Assembly (NCBI GenBank): GCA_942491385.1
Contig: CALOAF010000002.1
Coordinates: 62,001 to 126,000, forward strand
Length of the DNA: 64,000 nt
Source of the DNA: UBA6170 sp942491385
GTDB lineage: Bacteria; Chloroflexota; Anaerolineae; Anaerolineales; Anaerolineaceae
Reading direction: 5' to 3'
Position 1 is the stretch's first letter; each line of letters begins with the position of its first letter. The position numbers and the translations under genes were made by a program. Shown here one piece after another: positions 53,906-64,000 of the stretch. The notes below the pieces were generated by a model. It was not told the DNA's origin, did no database searches, and was given only the letters and a program-made list of their open reading frames with translations.

Positions 53906-55552
53906 TTATCCATTTATAAAGGCTTCGCTCACAATCCTTTGGGCTTCAGCCTGAATTTGCTTTAAATGTTTTTCACCTTTGAAACTCTCTGCATAAATTT
54001 TATAAATATCCTCCGTACCAGATGGTCTTGCAGCAAACCAGCCATTTTCCGTCACTACTTTCAAACCACCAATAGGAGCTTTATTGTAGGGGGCTTTAGT
54101 AAGTTTTTGAAGAATCTGTTCTCCTGCTAATTCTGACGCTTTCACATTCTCAGGGTTTAGGTTGCCGAGGATTTTCTTTTGCATAGCATCAGCCGGTGCA
54201 TCCATCCGCTGATACACTGGATTGCCAAATTGTTTGGTTAAGCCAACATACATTTGAGAGGGATCCTTCCCAGTCGTCGCAAGAATTTCTGCAGCCAACA
54301 AGTTTAAAATGATGCCATCTTTATCCGTCGTCCAGGTTTTGCCATTAAACCTCAAAAATGACGCCCCAGCACTTTCTTCTCCGCCAAATCCGAACGAGCC
54401 ATCTAACAAGCCATCTACGAACCACTTAAACCCCACCGGGACTTCTGCCAATTTCATGTTTAAGGTATTTGCAACCCGGTCAATCATTGAACTGGATACC
54501 ATAGTTTTTCCAATACACGCATCCGCTCGCCATTGATCGCGACTCTGGAACAGATACCAAATGGCAACAGCCAGGTAATGATTGGGATTCATCAGTCCAC
54601 CAGTTGGCGTGACGATACCATGTCGATCCACATCCGGGTCATTTCCAAAGGCAATGTCATATTGGTCTTTAAGGCTGATCAAGCCTGCCATCGCATACGG
54701 AGAAGAGCAATCCATGCGTATCTTTCCGTCATGATCCAGGGTCATAAAACTAAAGCGTGGATCGAGATCCCGATTGACAACTTCAAGGTTCAATCCATAA
54801 TAATCCGCAATGATATCCCAATACCCAATGGCTGCCCCCCCCATTGGATCTACACCAATCTTCAAGCCTTTTTTCCTCACAATTTCCAAATTCACTACAT
54901 TTTGCAAATCCTCAACATAGGGTTGAATAAAATCATAACTCCTGACAAAATCTGAACGCAATGCTTTTTCTATGGTTATTCTTTTTACATCATGCAAATT
55001 ATTTTCAAGGATTTCATTTGCTCTTTTTTGAATGCTGTTGGTAATCTCCGGTCCAGCTGGCCCACCAGAAGGCGGATTATACTTAAATCCCCCATCACCA
55101 GGAGGGTTGTGTGAAGGGGTTATCACAATGCCATCTGCCAGGTGAGATTGATTGCCTTCATTTTCGTTCAGAATCGCATGCGATATTACGGGTGTGGGTG
55201 TGTAACCCATCCCTTCCTGAAAACGAACTTGAACTTCATTCGCAGCCAATACTTCCATCGCGGTCAGAAAAGCTGGTTCAGACAAAGCGTGTGTATCCTT
55301 ACCAATGAAAAGGACACCATCAAACCCTTTTTGTCGGCGGAATTCACATAATGCCTGGGTTACAGCCAGTATGTGATCCTGATTAAAGGTGTTGTCACTG
55401 GACGATCCGCGATGACCGGATGTGCCAAACGAAATTAATTGTGACGAGTCCTGTGGATCAGGCCGATTGAGATAATAATCCGCCACCAACCTTGGGATAT
55501 TGATCAAAACATCATGGGGAGCTGGTTTTCCAGCCAAAGGATGAATCGCCAT
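53906..55552 (-). CDS. pgm: Phosphoglucomutase, alpha-D-glucose-specific
   Basis: 548 residues from ATG 55552; the frame is open further upstream but the family starts with MAIHPLAGKPA. Interconverts glucose 1- and 6-phosphate. Visible are SFGTSGHRGSS near the N terminus, the phosphoserine loop VITPSHNPPGDGG, metal-binding DPDVDRHG and sugar-binding GGEESAGASF. The C-terminal phosphate-binding RPSGTEDIYKIY is intact. Confidence 0.93.
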   Translation of the reverse strand: MAIHPLAGKPAPHDVLINIPRLVADYYLNRPDPQDSSQLISFGTSGHRGSSSDNTFNQDHILAVTQALCEFRRQKGFDGVLFIGKDTHALSEPAFLTAMEVLAANEVQVRFQEGMGYTPTPVISHAILNENEGNQSHLADGIVITPSHNPPGDGGFKYNPPSGGPAGPEITNSIQKRANEILENNLHDVKRITIEKALRSDFVRSYDFIQPYVEDLQNVVNLEIVRKKGLKIGVDPMGGAAIGYWDIIADYYGLNLEVVNRDLDPRFSFMTLDHDGKIRMDCSSPYAMAGLISLKDQYDIAFGNDPDVDRHGIVTPTGGLMNPNHYLAVAIWYLFQSRDQWRADACIGKTMVSSSMIDRVANTLNMKLAEVPVGFKWFVDGLLDGSFGFGGEESAGASFLRFNGKTWTTDKDGIILNLLAAEILATTGKDPSQMYVGLTKQFGNPVYQRMDAPADAMQKKILGNLNPENVKASELAGEQILQKLTKAPYNKAPIGGLKVVTENGWFAARPSGTEDIYKIYAESFKGEKHLKQIQAEAQRIVSEAFING

Positions 55553-55574
55553 AAAACCTTCTTTCTTGCTTAGG

Positions 55575-56642
55575 TTATTTGTAAGCTCGCAGATATTGAG
55601 GTGGAATAGGAGACTCATACCCCAATGTTCTGGCAGCATCTAGAGTCCAGAAAGGATTTCGCAACAATTCTCGCCCTAACAAAACAAAATCTGCATTGCC
55701 ATCCCGGATAATCTGGTTCGCATGTTGGGGATCGGTTATTAATCCCACGGTCGCGGTTTTGATCCCGGATTGTTTTCGGATTTCTTCAGAGATCGGCACC
55801 TGATACCCCGGAGTTAAGGGGATCTTCACGCCAGGGATATTCCCTCCGGAGGAACAATCCATCACATCCACCCCTTCTTCTTTGAGAATTTTAGCCAGTT
55901 GAACAGAATCCTGAACATTCCAGCCATCATCGGTCCATTCAGTTCCCGAAATTCTCACAAACAATGGCAACCTTTCAGGCCAGATTTTTCGCACTCTCTG
56001 AACCGTCTCTACCAGGAATCGAATCCGATTTTCGAAATTTCCTCCATATTTATCTTTTCGATGATTAGATACCGGTGAATAGAATGAATGCAGCAAATAT
56101 CCATGTGCAGCATGGATTTCAACCATATTAAATCCAGCTTCAAGGCTGCGAATAGCAGCTTTTTCAAATTCATCCTGAATTCCAAGAATTTCTTGACAGG
56201 AAAGCTCATGAGGTGCTTGATAATTTTCATTAAATGCGATTGGACTGGCTCCGACACTTTGCCACCATTGCGAGTCACCTCTCACAATTGTCATTGGACT
56301 ATCCCAGGAGCGCGGCATACAGGCCTTGCGACCAGCATGGGCTAATTGTATCCCAGCAACTGCCCCATAAGACAGAATATTTTTGGTTACTCTTTGTAAG
56401 GGTTCAATATGTTCATCCGACCAGATCCCGACATCATTCGGTGATATTCTCCCCTCTGGAACGATGGCAGTGGCCTCAGCGATGACCAGACCAACTCCCC
56501 CAATCGCTCTAGCCCCTAAATGAACAACCTGCCAGTCATTTGAAAATCCATTCTCATAGGAATATTGACACATCGGTGCAACACCAACGCGGTTACGAAA
56601 AATTACATCACCAATTTTGATCGGTTCAAATAAATGCGACAT
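55575..56642 (-). CDS. Old Yellow Enzyme-type NADH:flavin oxidoreductase (YqjM-like)
   Basis: 355 residues, FMN barrel. FRNRVGVAPMCQY (Cys near 25, the YqjM class), QLAHAGRKA, the catalytic pair EIHAAHGYLLHSFYSP (His-x-x-His) and DFVLLGRELLRNP are present. Reduces activated C=C bonds such as enals, using NAD(P)H. Physiological substrate unknown. Divergent from the alpha-2-macroglobulin gene, 183 bases away. Confidence 0.92.
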   Translation of the reverse strand: MSHLFEPIKIGDVIFRNRVGVAPMCQYSYENGFSNDWQVVHLGARAIGGVGLVIAEATAIVPEGRISPNDVGIWSDEHIEPLQRVTKNILSYGAVAGIQLAHAGRKACMPRSWDSPMTIVRGDSQWWQSVGASPIAFNENYQAPHELSCQEILGIQDEFEKAAIRSLEAGFNMVEIHAAHGYLLHSFYSPVSNHRKDKYGGNFENRIRFLVETVQRVRKIWPERLPLFVRISGTEWTDDGWNVQDSVQLAKILKEEGVDVMDCSSGGNIPGVKIPLTPGYQVPISEEIRKQSGIKTATVGLITDPQHANQIIRDGNADFVLLGRELLRNPFWTLDAARTLGYESPIPPQYLRAYK

Positions 56643-56825
56643 TTTTTCTCCTCGTTGACTTATCTCTTTTAATTATAGACCAATGAGCGGATGTTATGGG
56701 TAAAATTATGAGCATGATCTACAAGAATTAGTAAGTTTATTGAAAATATAATAACGGATTAAAGGAACAAAAAGTCTAGCGATATCGTCTATACTTAAAC
56801 CGAGTAGTGGAGAGGGAGAGGCCTT

Positions 56826-59800
56826 ATGTTTACTTTCAAATACCCAAAAATGAACAACCTGAAAAAAATGTCAATTTCCATGATCATGATTTTTACGATG
56901 GGATGTGGGTTAATTAATGATGTGATACCTACACCTGGAAATAATAATGATGGAAATGGAAATTCAACATCTGTTGTCACACAAGGAAAAACTATGAATC
57001 TGCTTGTTAATGATGAATCCGGAGAAGGTGATTTCACGGTTAACTTAAGCGAGGGAAAAACTGATTATCAGCCGCCAGAAGAATTGCCTGTTGTGGTCGG
57101 TGAACCGCTTACTGAAAAAGAAATTTCAGCTATCCTTGATCGTTTACCTGATTTGCCGCAAATGGAAGATCTTCAGTCAGATTTTAATATCCCTCCTGAA
57201 GTACTACCTCCTCCACGCCCAGGTGAAACAATTGATCAACTTTTCCCCTTCGAAGGTGAAGATACTCAACCTGTAGAAGTTGTCGAAGGAGATTTAGAAG
57301 TCTTGCGTTATTCACCTGAAGGTGAGATTCCCATGGCTCCCTTTATCAGTGTTACTTTTAATCAGCCCATGGTGGCTTTAGGTACTTTGGAACAACTCTC
57401 TCAGGAGGAAATTCCCGTTCAAATCGTCCCGGCATTATCGGGTACCTGGCGTTGGATTGGCACAAGAACTTTAACCTTTGAATTCGATTCTGATGAAATT
57501 GACCGATTGCCCATGGCGACAGAATACCGGGTGACGGTCCCTGATGGGACCACCTCGGTAAATGGGAATGAACTTTCAGATGCAGTTACCTGGACGTTTC
57601 AAACACCGACACCAACGTTAAAATCTTATTATCCTTCTTACGGTCCTCAGCCTCTAGAGCCTGTTATCTTTATAGGTTTTGACCAGAGAATCGACAATCA
57701 AGCCGTTCTCGATACGATCAAATTGACTGCTGATGGAGAATCCATAAATCTCAGATTGGCGACAGAAAAAGAAATTGAAGAAGATGAAGTTGTCGCTGGT
57801 TTGATAGAAAACTACCCCACAGAGCGTTGGCTGGCTATAAAAACACTTAAACCGCTGCCAAAAGATGCAAATGTCAATATTGAGATCGGACCTGGAACAC
57901 CTTCTGCTGAAGGAACTTTAACGACAAAAGCTGCCCAATCCTTCCAATTTCAAACTTACCCGCAATTAAGGATCGAGGAATATGGATGTTCCTGGTATGG
58001 GGAAAATTGCCCTCCCCTTTCACCTCTATACATTCGTTTTAATAATCCTTTGGATGAAGAATTATTTGATGAATCATTTTTGACCATCACACCTGAGATT
58101 CCTGGAGCTAACATTTCAGCCATTGGCAATACGATTTCAATTCAAGGTGCTACGCAGGGAAGAACTACATACAAAATCACCTTGTCTGAGAAAATTCAAG
58201 ACATCTTTGGTCAGACGTTGGACCGGGAGGAACACATCAGTATTTCCATCGGAAAAGCTGAACCAATGTTGGTCGGACCTCAAAAGAATTTTGTTACCCT
58301 CGATCCTTTTAGTCAGAAACCAGAAATCTCGCTCTATACGATTAATTACTCCAAATTGGATGTAAAGATTTATGCAGTTGAACCACAAGATTGGACTGCG
58401 TATCAGGCATACCTGCGAGATTTTTATCAAACCGACCCCAAAATTGAACCCCCAGGACGGTTAGCATTCAATCAAGTCATGAATTTGAAAACCAAAGATG
58501 ATGTTTTGAGCGAAATCAAAATTGATTTGGATGCCATCATGGAAGGCGATTTTGGTCATTATATTGTGATTGTAAAACCTCCCAAAGGATTTTTCGAGAA
58601 AGAAGAACCCTGGCGATGGGTACAGGTTTGGGTACAGGTAACTCACCTTGGTGTGGATGCATTTGTCGATCATTCTTCTCTGGTTGCCTGGGTAACCGAT
58701 TTGAAAACAGGGGAATCTCTAAAAGATGTTGAAATTCAAGCAATTAATAACGGAAAAACACAAAAAACAGACTCATATGGGATGACAGAATTCGATTTAC
58801 CCACAGATGGAATTTTTGCCCTGACAGCAAAAAGGGGAGACGATATTGCCTTGCTCCCGTCCAATGAAAGTTATTGGTCAGATACAGGTTGGATGCCAAG
58901 ACCCGTTAATGATATGTTGCGCTGGTATGTTTTTGATGATCGCGCAATGTATAAACCTGGCGAAGATGTTCATTTGAAAGGTTGGGTTCGAAAGATTGGT
59001 GGCAAACAAAAAGGCGATGTTTCATTAATGAGCTTTGACAAGGTTGAATTATTTTTCAGCGCTTATGATTCTCAAGGAAATGTAATCGTCAACAAATCAA
59101 CTGACATAAACGCGACTGGAGGGTTTGATTTTTCATTTACAATTCCCGAAAGAGTCAACCTGGGCTCTGCCAATGTTCAATTGTCAGTTTCCGGACTTCC
59201 TGGAGATATATATGAATCAAATTACTATCATTCATTCCAGATTCAGGAATTCAGACGACCAGAATTTGAAGTTTTAGCCAGAAACGAAACCGTAGGACCT
59301 TATTACGCCGATGGCGAGGCTATTGTTGCTGTAGAAGCGGCTTATTTTGCTGGGGGAGCATTACCAAATGCAGATGTCACCTGGAATGTAAGCAATTCCC
59401 CCACCAATTACCAACCCCCCAATTGGTCAGAGTTTACCTTTGGTGTCTGGCAGCCCTGGTGGTTCGGTTATCGAATGATGGGATCTGAAGCCTACTTCTG
59501 GGGATACGAGTCTAGTGATCCTGGACAGACATTTACCGGGAAAACCGATGCCAGTGGAAATCACTATCTACAAATGAATTTTGAAGCCAATGAAGAGGCC
59601 AGGCCCCAGAGCATTGTTGCTGAAGCAGTTGTGATGGATGTCAACCGGCAAGCCTGGGCAGGTTCGACAACGCTAATGGTACACCCGGCTGATATCTATG
59701 TAGGGTTGCGTAGCCAGAAGTATTTTGTTGAGAAAAACGAACCGCTAAAAATAGATCTGATTGTCACGGATTTAGATGGCAATGCGATCACAAACCGGAA

Positions 59801-62800
59801 GATTGAAGTAACCGCCGGAAGAATTGTTTGGAAATATCAAAAAGGTGAATGGGTAGAAATTTTTGAAAATATTCAAAATTGTGAAATCTCTTCAAAAGAG
59901 GAACCCGTTCAATGTAGTTTTGATACACCTATGGGTGGCAAATATCAAATTAAAGCTACTGTCATTGACGAAAAAGGCAGAAAGAATTATAGCCAATTTG
60001 ATCGTTGGGTCAGCGGGGGTGATTTACCTCCTTCCCGCGATATTGAACAGGAACAAGTGACATTAATTCCAGACCAGGAAAATTACCAACCGGGTGACAC
60101 AGCCAACATTCTGGTTCAATCACCTTTCTACCCAGCGGAAGGTTTATTGACTGTAAGCCGCAGTGGAATATTATATTCAGAACCTTTCAAAATGGAAGAA
60201 TCGACAATTACGCTCGAGATTCCCATCAAGGAATCACAGATTTCCAATATCAATATTCAGGTGGATTTGAGTGGCACATCATCACGATTAAATGACCAGG
60301 GAGAAAAACTGGAGGATATTCCTCCGCGACCAGCCTTTGCAACCGGATCATTAAATCTGGAGATTCCCCCCTCCAGCCGCACACTCTCTGTTAACATAGA
60401 TCCTGAACAAACCTTATTGTCTCCTGGAGAACGTTCGAGTATAGAGATAACAGTGAATGATCAAAACGGGCTGCCAATCCCCAATGCAGAAGTAGCCCTG
60501 GTGGTGGTGGACGAAGCCATCCTGGCATTAACCCAATACAAATTAGTTGACCCCATTACGGTTTTTTATTCACAAAGAAATTCAGACGTGTCCAGCACCT
60601 ACACAAGGGCGAACATACTTCTGGTAGATCCCAGCACTCTGGCAGGTGATTTATCACAAACAATGGCAACCCAAACCTTAAACAAGTCCGTAACAGAAGA
60701 TTTGGGATTGGCTGATGGTCGCGGTGGTGGAGCAATGGAAGAGCCTATGGCTGCTGCTCCAATGATGGAAATGGCGGCAGTTGAAGGAGAATCGTCCTCA
60801 GCAACGATTGCTGTGCGTACAGATTTCAACCCACTGGCCATCTTCTCACCGGAAGAAAAAACCGATGCTGATGGGAAAGTAACTGTGCAATACCAACTGC
60901 CAGACAACCTCACCCGTTATCGCATCATGGTCGTTGCTGCTGATCCTGGTGGAAAAATGTTTGGCAGTAGCGAAGCAAATATCACTGCCCGTTTACCGCT
61001 GATGGTCAGACCATCCATGTCACGTTTTTTGAATTTCGGTGATCAATTTGAGATCCCAATTGTGCTTCAAAACCAGACTGATGCAGAACTGATTACAGAA
61101 GTAGTGATTGAATCAAGCAATCTTGAAATAACAGAAGATCAGGGATACCGGGTAACAATTCCAGCCAATGATCGCATCGAAGTACGCTTCCCTGGGAGGA
61201 CAATCATGGCAGGCGATGCGTATTTACAAATTGCCGCGGTTTCAGGCTCGGTAACGGATGCAACCCAAATCTCTCTGCCTGTGTATACACCGGCAACCAC
61301 GGAGGCGTTTGCTACTTACGGTGTCATCGACGATGGCGCAATCGCTCAACCTATTTTATCTCCTGAAAATGTATACCCTCAATTTGGTGGGTTGGAAATA
61401 ACCACATCGTCCACCGCATTAAACAATTTATCTGACGCTGTTCTGTATCTGGTCACCTATCCCTTTGATAGCAGTGCGCAGATGGCATCACGCATCCTGG
61501 CAATCGCTGCATTACGGGATGTTTTATCAGCCTTTAATGCCGATGGGTTGCCTTCAACGGAAGAAATGGAAGCCTCTATCCAAAAGGATCTGGAAGGCTT
61601 ATCTCGCCTGCAAAATTGGGATGGTGGTTTCCCGTACTGGGCGAAGGGTTATGATTCGGTCCCATTCCATACGGTTCATGTAACCCACGCTCTGCAAAGA
61701 GCAAAATCGATGGGTTTTGAAGTGTCTGAACAAGTCTGGAGGAATGCGCTTACCTATCTTCAGAACATTGAACAATATTACCCCGCATGGTATAGCCTGA
61801 AAGCTAAGCAGACAATCAGTGCCTATGCTTTATATGTACGAATGCGTATGGATGATGCGGACCCTGTGAAAGCGAAAGCTTTAATCGATGATCGGGGGAT
61901 GAATGAATTATCATTGGATGCATTAGCCTGGATCTGGCAGGTTCTATTACAGGACCCAAATTACGAAACCACCGTCCAGGAAATCAGAAGGTACGTGGGG
62001 AACCAGGTTGTTGAAACAGCCGGTGCTGCCAATTTCTTCAATAGTTACACCGATGATGATTATGTTTTACTGCACTCCAACCGCAGGACTGATGCCCTAC
62101 TATTGGACGCTATGATCTCAGATGATCCGGAATCGGATTTGATACCAAAAGTTGTGAACGGATTGTTGGCCAACAGAACAAAAGGGCGTTGGGATAACAC
62201 ACAGGAAAATGTGTTTGTGTTATTGGCACTGGACAATTATTTCAAGACCTATGAATCGCAAGAACCTGATTTTGTTGCCCGCATTTGGTTAGGTGATACG
62301 TACATTTCAGAATCCACTTTCAGTGGTTATTCAACCGACCGCTATCAAATCATGGTACCCATGCAAAATTTGGTGGATATCACGGAGGATAAAACATCTG
62401 AAAAAATAATTCTCTCGAGAGATGGAGCAGGTCGTCTGTATTATCGCCTGGGGCTCAAATATGCTCCGACCGATCTTCAATTAGAACCTCTTGAAATGGG
62501 TTTTGTAGTCCAAAGAGTTTATGAAGCAGTCGATGATCCCAACGATGTTTGGATGGACAAGGATGGGAACTGGCACGTTAAAGCCGGCACACGCGTAAGG
62601 GTTAAAATAACCATGGTGGCAGATAATCGCCGTTATCACGTTGCACTCGTCGATCCCTTACCAGCAGGATTGGAAGTTATTAATCCCAATCTGGCTGTAA
62701 GTGAAAGTCTTCCAGAAAGCAACACCGAAACCAAACCTTTCTTCTATTGGTGGAATCAATGGTATCAACATCAAAATATGCGTGATTCACGAGTGGAAGC

Positions 62801-62957
62801 CTTTACTAGTCTATTGTGGGATGGGGTCTATGAATATTCATACATCGCCAGGGCAACCATGCCAGGAACATTTATCGTTCCCCCTAGCAAAGCCGAAGAA
62901 ATGTATTCCCCAGAAGTTTTCGGACGCGGACAAAGTGATATTGTAATCGTAGAATGA
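56826..62957 (+). CDS. Bacterial alpha-2-macroglobulin family lipoprotein without thioester motif
   Basis: 2043 residues. Basic start and signal segment end in a lipobox-like FTMGC (Cys27), so it is probably lipid-anchored. An Ig-like domain with FNQPMVAL precedes MG-type domains; a DNAYIDDRAMYKPGEDVHLKGW-like MG2/MG3 stretch is near 700 and the central A2M domain begins near 1330 (FNPLAIFSPEEKTDADG). In the thiol-ester domain, where the family has CxEQ, this protein reads YPFDSSAQ at 1545-1551, so the thioester cannot form. Members lacking it act as protease or envelope-protein partners in some bacteria. Single gene with a terminator after it. Confidence 0.9.
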   Translation: MFTFKYPKMNNLKKMSISMIMIFTMGCGLINDVIPTPGNNNDGNGNSTSVVTQGKTMNLLVNDESGEGDFTVNLSEGKTDYQPPEELPVVVGEPLTEKEISAILDRLPDLPQMEDLQSDFNIPPEVLPPPRPGETIDQLFPFEGEDTQPVEVVEGDLEVLRYSPEGEIPMAPFISVTFNQPMVALGTLEQLSQEEIPVQIVPALSGTWRWIGTRTLTFEFDSDEIDRLPMATEYRVTVPDGTTSVNGNELSDAVTWTFQTPTPTLKSYYPSYGPQPLEPVIFIGFDQRIDNQAVLDTIKLTADGESINLRLATEKEIEEDEVVAGLIENYPTERWLAIKTLKPLPKDANVNIEIGPGTPSAEGTLTTKAAQSFQFQTYPQLRIEEYGCSWYGENCPPLSPLYIRFNNPLDEELFDESFLTITPEIPGANISAIGNTISIQGATQGRTTYKITLSEKIQDIFGQTLDREEHISISIGKAEPMLVGPQKNFVTLDPFSQKPEISLYTINYSKLDVKIYAVEPQDWTAYQAYLRDFYQTDPKIEPPGRLAFNQVMNLKTKDDVLSEIKIDLDAIMEGDFGHYIVIVKPPKGFFEKEEPWRWVQVWVQVTHLGVDAFVDHSSLVAWVTDLKTGESLKDVEIQAINNGKTQKTDSYGMTEFDLPTDGIFALTAKRGDDIALLPSNESYWSDTGWMPRPVNDMLRWYVFDDRAMYKPGEDVHLKGWVRKIGGKQKGDVSLMSFDKVELFFSAYDSQGNVIVNKSTDINATGGFDFSFTIPERVNLGSANVQLSVSGLPGDIYESNYYHSFQIQEFRRPEFEVLARNETVGPYYADGEAIVAVEAAYFAGGALPNADVTWNVSNSPTNYQPPNWSEFTFGVWQPWWFGYRMMGSEAYFWGYESSDPGQTFTGKTDASGNHYLQMNFEANEEARPQSIVAEAVVMDVNRQAWAGSTTLMVHPADIYVGLRSQKYFVEKNEPLKIDLIVTDLDGNAITNRKIEVTAGRIVWKYQKGEWVEIFENIQNCEISSKEEPVQCSFDTPMGGKYQIKATVIDEKGRKNYSQFDRWVSGGDLPPSRDIEQEQVTLIPDQENYQPGDTANILVQSPFYPAEGLLTVSRSGILYSEPFKMEESTITLEIPIKESQISNINIQVDLSGTSSRLNDQGEKLEDIPPRPAFATGSLNLEIPPSSRTLSVNIDPEQTLLSPGERSSIEITVNDQNGLPIPNAEVALVVVDEAILALTQYKLVDPITVFYSQRNSDVSSTYTRANILLVDPSTLAGDLSQTMATQTLNKSVTEDLGLADGRGGGAMEEPMAAAPMMEMAAVEGESSSATIAVRTDFNPLAIFSPEEKTDADGKVTVQYQLPDNLTRYRIMVVAADPGGKMFGSSEANITARLPLMVRPSMSRFLNFGDQFEIPIVLQNQTDAELITEVVIESSNLEITEDQGYRVTIPANDRIEVRFPGRTIMAGDAYLQIAAVSGSVTDATQISLPVYTPATTEAFATYGVIDDGAIAQPILSPENVYPQFGGLEITTSSTALNNLSDAVLYLVTYPFDSSAQMASRILAIAALRDVLSAFNADGLPSTEEMEASIQKDLEGLSRLQNWDGGFPYWAKGYDSVPFHTVHVTHALQRAKSMGFEVSEQVWRNALTYLQNIEQYYPAWYSLKAKQTISAYALYVRMRMDDADPVKAKALIDDRGMNELSLDALAWIWQVLLQDPNYETTVQEIRRYVGNQVVETAGAANFFNSYTDDDYVLLHSNRRTDALLLDAMISDDPESDLIPKVVNGLLANRTKGRWDNTQENVFVLLALDNYFKTYESQEPDFVARIWLGDTYISESTFSGYSTDRYQIMVPMQNLVDITEDKTSEKIILSRDGAGRLYYRLGLKYAPTDLQLEPLEMGFVVQRVYEAVDDPNDVWMDKDGNWHVKAGTRVRVKITMVADNRRYHVALVDPLPAGLEVINPNLAVSESLPESNTETKPFFYWWNQWYQHQNMRDSRVEAFTSLLWDGVYEYSYIARATMPGTFIVPPSKAEEMYSPEVFGRGQSDIVIVE

Positions 62958-62975
62958 GCAAAATTTATTCTTAAT

Positions 62976-63020
62976 AAAAAATGCCTGATTTGAAATAAAT
63001 GATCAGGCATTTTTTATTAA
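62976..63020 (+). terminator. Intrinsic terminator of the alpha-2-macroglobulin gene
   Basis: AAAAAATGCCTGAT (62976-62989) pairs with ATCAGGCATTTTTT (63002-63015) around a 12-base loop, with a T-rich tail. The stem is symmetric, so it could serve both strands, including the leftward gene ending at 63093. Confidence 0.8.
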
Positions 63021-63092
63021 TAGGTTATTTAGATAACGTCGAACATTGCTTTCATCATTTGCAATATCACCTTTCAAAACAACTTACTCTAT

Positions 63093-64000
63093 TTAATTGG
63101 AATAGCGAATTTTACCTGTTTCTTGATTATCATATCCGGGAAATTGTTTGATGAAATTCTTTCCTTCAGAATCTTGCAACCATTGGATAAAGAGATTGTA
63201 AGGTTCTGTATTAATTTGATCCAGATAAAAAACCAGATCATATCTTTCTTTTGTCAAAAAAACAAAGTCTAATCCATATGCAACCGCCACGGATTCTAGG
63301 CCAATTCCAGCTCCCGCACTACCTTCGGCAATAACCCGGCCAATTTCGGAGTGAGTAGAATATTCATTATCATACCCAACGACTTGATCAGGAGAGTTAC
63401 CATTTTTTATCAACATTGCATCAAACCAAACACGGGTGCCTGATCCGGCTTGCCGGTTGGCAAATCGAACTCTCTTTTGGATTATATCTGTTATAGAATT
63501 AATTTTGAGTGGATTCCCCGGTGGGAGAATAATTCCTAAACGACGATGAGCCAGCGTCAATAAAACCATTGGATCACTCGAGAAAATTTTCTTAACATCC
63601 ACCAAATTGTAAGTATTGCTTTCCGAATCCCACAAATGACAACCGGATAGATCTGTTAAATGGTTTTTCAATGCCAATAAGCCACCTATGCTTCCGGAAA
63701 AATTGATTTTCACACCATAACCAGGAAATATTTCTGTAAATCGATTCGAAATTGAATTAAAAAGAGGATCATGACTGCCAATATATTTAATGGTTTTCTT
63801 AATCATAATTTGTTCTTGATTGGCTAACAATTTCCAGCGATCCATGGCAATATTGATGGCATTCTGGATTTCTTCAAGGGTATAACCTTTCGCAAGTGAT
63901 TCTAATAGAAATTCTTCTGAACTATTAACCAGGCTTACACGACGAATTACCGTATCTTTACTGCGTTGAGCCTGGGTTAGATTTCCACTCACACGTGTTC
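63093..64000 (-). CDS. Regulator with molybdate-PBP-like domain, 5' end outside window
   Basis: At least 299 residues; the frame is open to the right edge, so the start is missing. Most of it is a periplasmic-binding-protein-type module (about 60 to 295): YIGSHDPLFNSISNRF, FANRQAGSGTRVWFD, and GSAGAGIGLESVAVAYGLDFVFLTKERYDLV, the pattern of the molybdate-binding-type domain in regulators. The visible N-terminal part is short and the expected DNA-binding helix-turn-helix would lie beyond the edge. It may sense an oxyanion or a molybdopterin precursor; ligand unknown. Confidence 0.7.
   Translation of the reverse strand, partial: TRVSGNLTQAQRSKDTVIRRVSLVNSSEEFLLESLAKGYTLEEIQNAINIAMDRWKLLANQEQIMIKKTIKYIGSHDPLFNSISNRFTEIFPGYGVKINFSGSIGGLLALKNHLTDLSGCHLWDSESNTYNLVDVKKIFSSDPMVLLTLAHRRLGIILPPGNPLKINSITDIIQKRVRFANRQAGSGTRVWFDAMLIKNGNSPDQVVGYDNEYSTHSEIGRVIAEGSAGAGIGLESVAVAYGLDFVFLTKERYDLVFYLDQINTEPYNLFIQWLQDSEGKNFIKQFPGYDNQETGKIRYSN

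Noticed and set aside
57091..57276. Small ORFs inside the alpha-2-macroglobulin gene and other large genes
   Set aside because: They lie in other frames of strongly conserved genes, lack ribosome sites, and read as low-complexity or charged shadows.
1..64000. tRNA, rRNA, CRISPR arrays, insertion sequences
   Set aside because: No cloverleaf with T-arm consensus, no direct-repeat arrays, no transposase motifs were found on either strand by reading.

Overview
The window looks like a chromosomal segment of an uncultured or draft-sequenced member of the phylum Chloroflexota, probably class Anaerolineae. This is inferred from moderate-to-low GC, lipoproteins with Thr/Pro-rich linkers behind the lipobox, a long HisG, GlnRS used as an aminoacylation enzyme, and a very large alpha-2-macroglobulin lipoprotein. 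There are no rRNA or tRNA genes, insertion sequences, phage genes or CRISPR arrays. Nearly all of the DNA is coding, in short operons.

Layout: 1-6450 holds the end of a fatty-acid hydroxylase, a C45-type acyltransferase, a PreP-like M16C peptidase and three membrane proteins. 6756-14268 is a complete histidine operon (hisG-D-C-B-H-A-F-I-E), preceded by a His-codon leader peptide and an intrinsic terminator, so it is probably controlled by attenuation. Its HisB carries an extra DJ-1/PfpI-like N-terminal domain. 14354-17459 is an ECF transporter (fused ATPases, EcfT, convergent S component). 17759-25442 is a glycan-use operon (GH38 mannosidase, threonine-synthase-like enzyme, TIM-barrel glycosidase-like protein, MFS permease). 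25531-30749 has a ClC transporter with CBS and TrkA-C domains and three exported peptidases.

30770-38902 is a TCA-cycle locus: an HprK-like P-loop protein and citrate synthase on one strand, and an IclR regulator divergent from isocitrate dehydrogenase and aconitase. A palindrome and a good sigma-70-type promoter lie in the divergent gap. The IDH cofactor residues predict NAD rather than NADP. 38930-42914 has dCMP deaminase and pstSCAB.

43017-49375 is the most unusual region. A Crp/Fnr-type regulator is followed by a CxxCH-ending lipoprotein, membrane proteins, a 41-residue one-helix protein overlapping an 11-helix protein with three visible internal repeats and HxH motifs, a SUMF1-domain lipoprotein and a heme O synthase-like prenyltransferase. 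Three TGTGA-type boxes precede the three promoter-proximal genes. I read this as a candidate uncharacterised heme-containing membrane complex with heme-copper-oxidase-like architecture (1+11 helices).

49540-64000 has glnS, degV, coaX, an Fpg-like protein lacking the catalytic proline, pgm, an OYE reductase, a 2043-residue alpha-2-macroglobulin without its thioester, and a molybdate-PBP-like regulator cut by the window edge.

At least eight single-base indels interrupt otherwise normal genes, several in homopolymers. This suggests sequencing or assembly errors more than pseudogenes, so the affected genes are annotated as whole loci.
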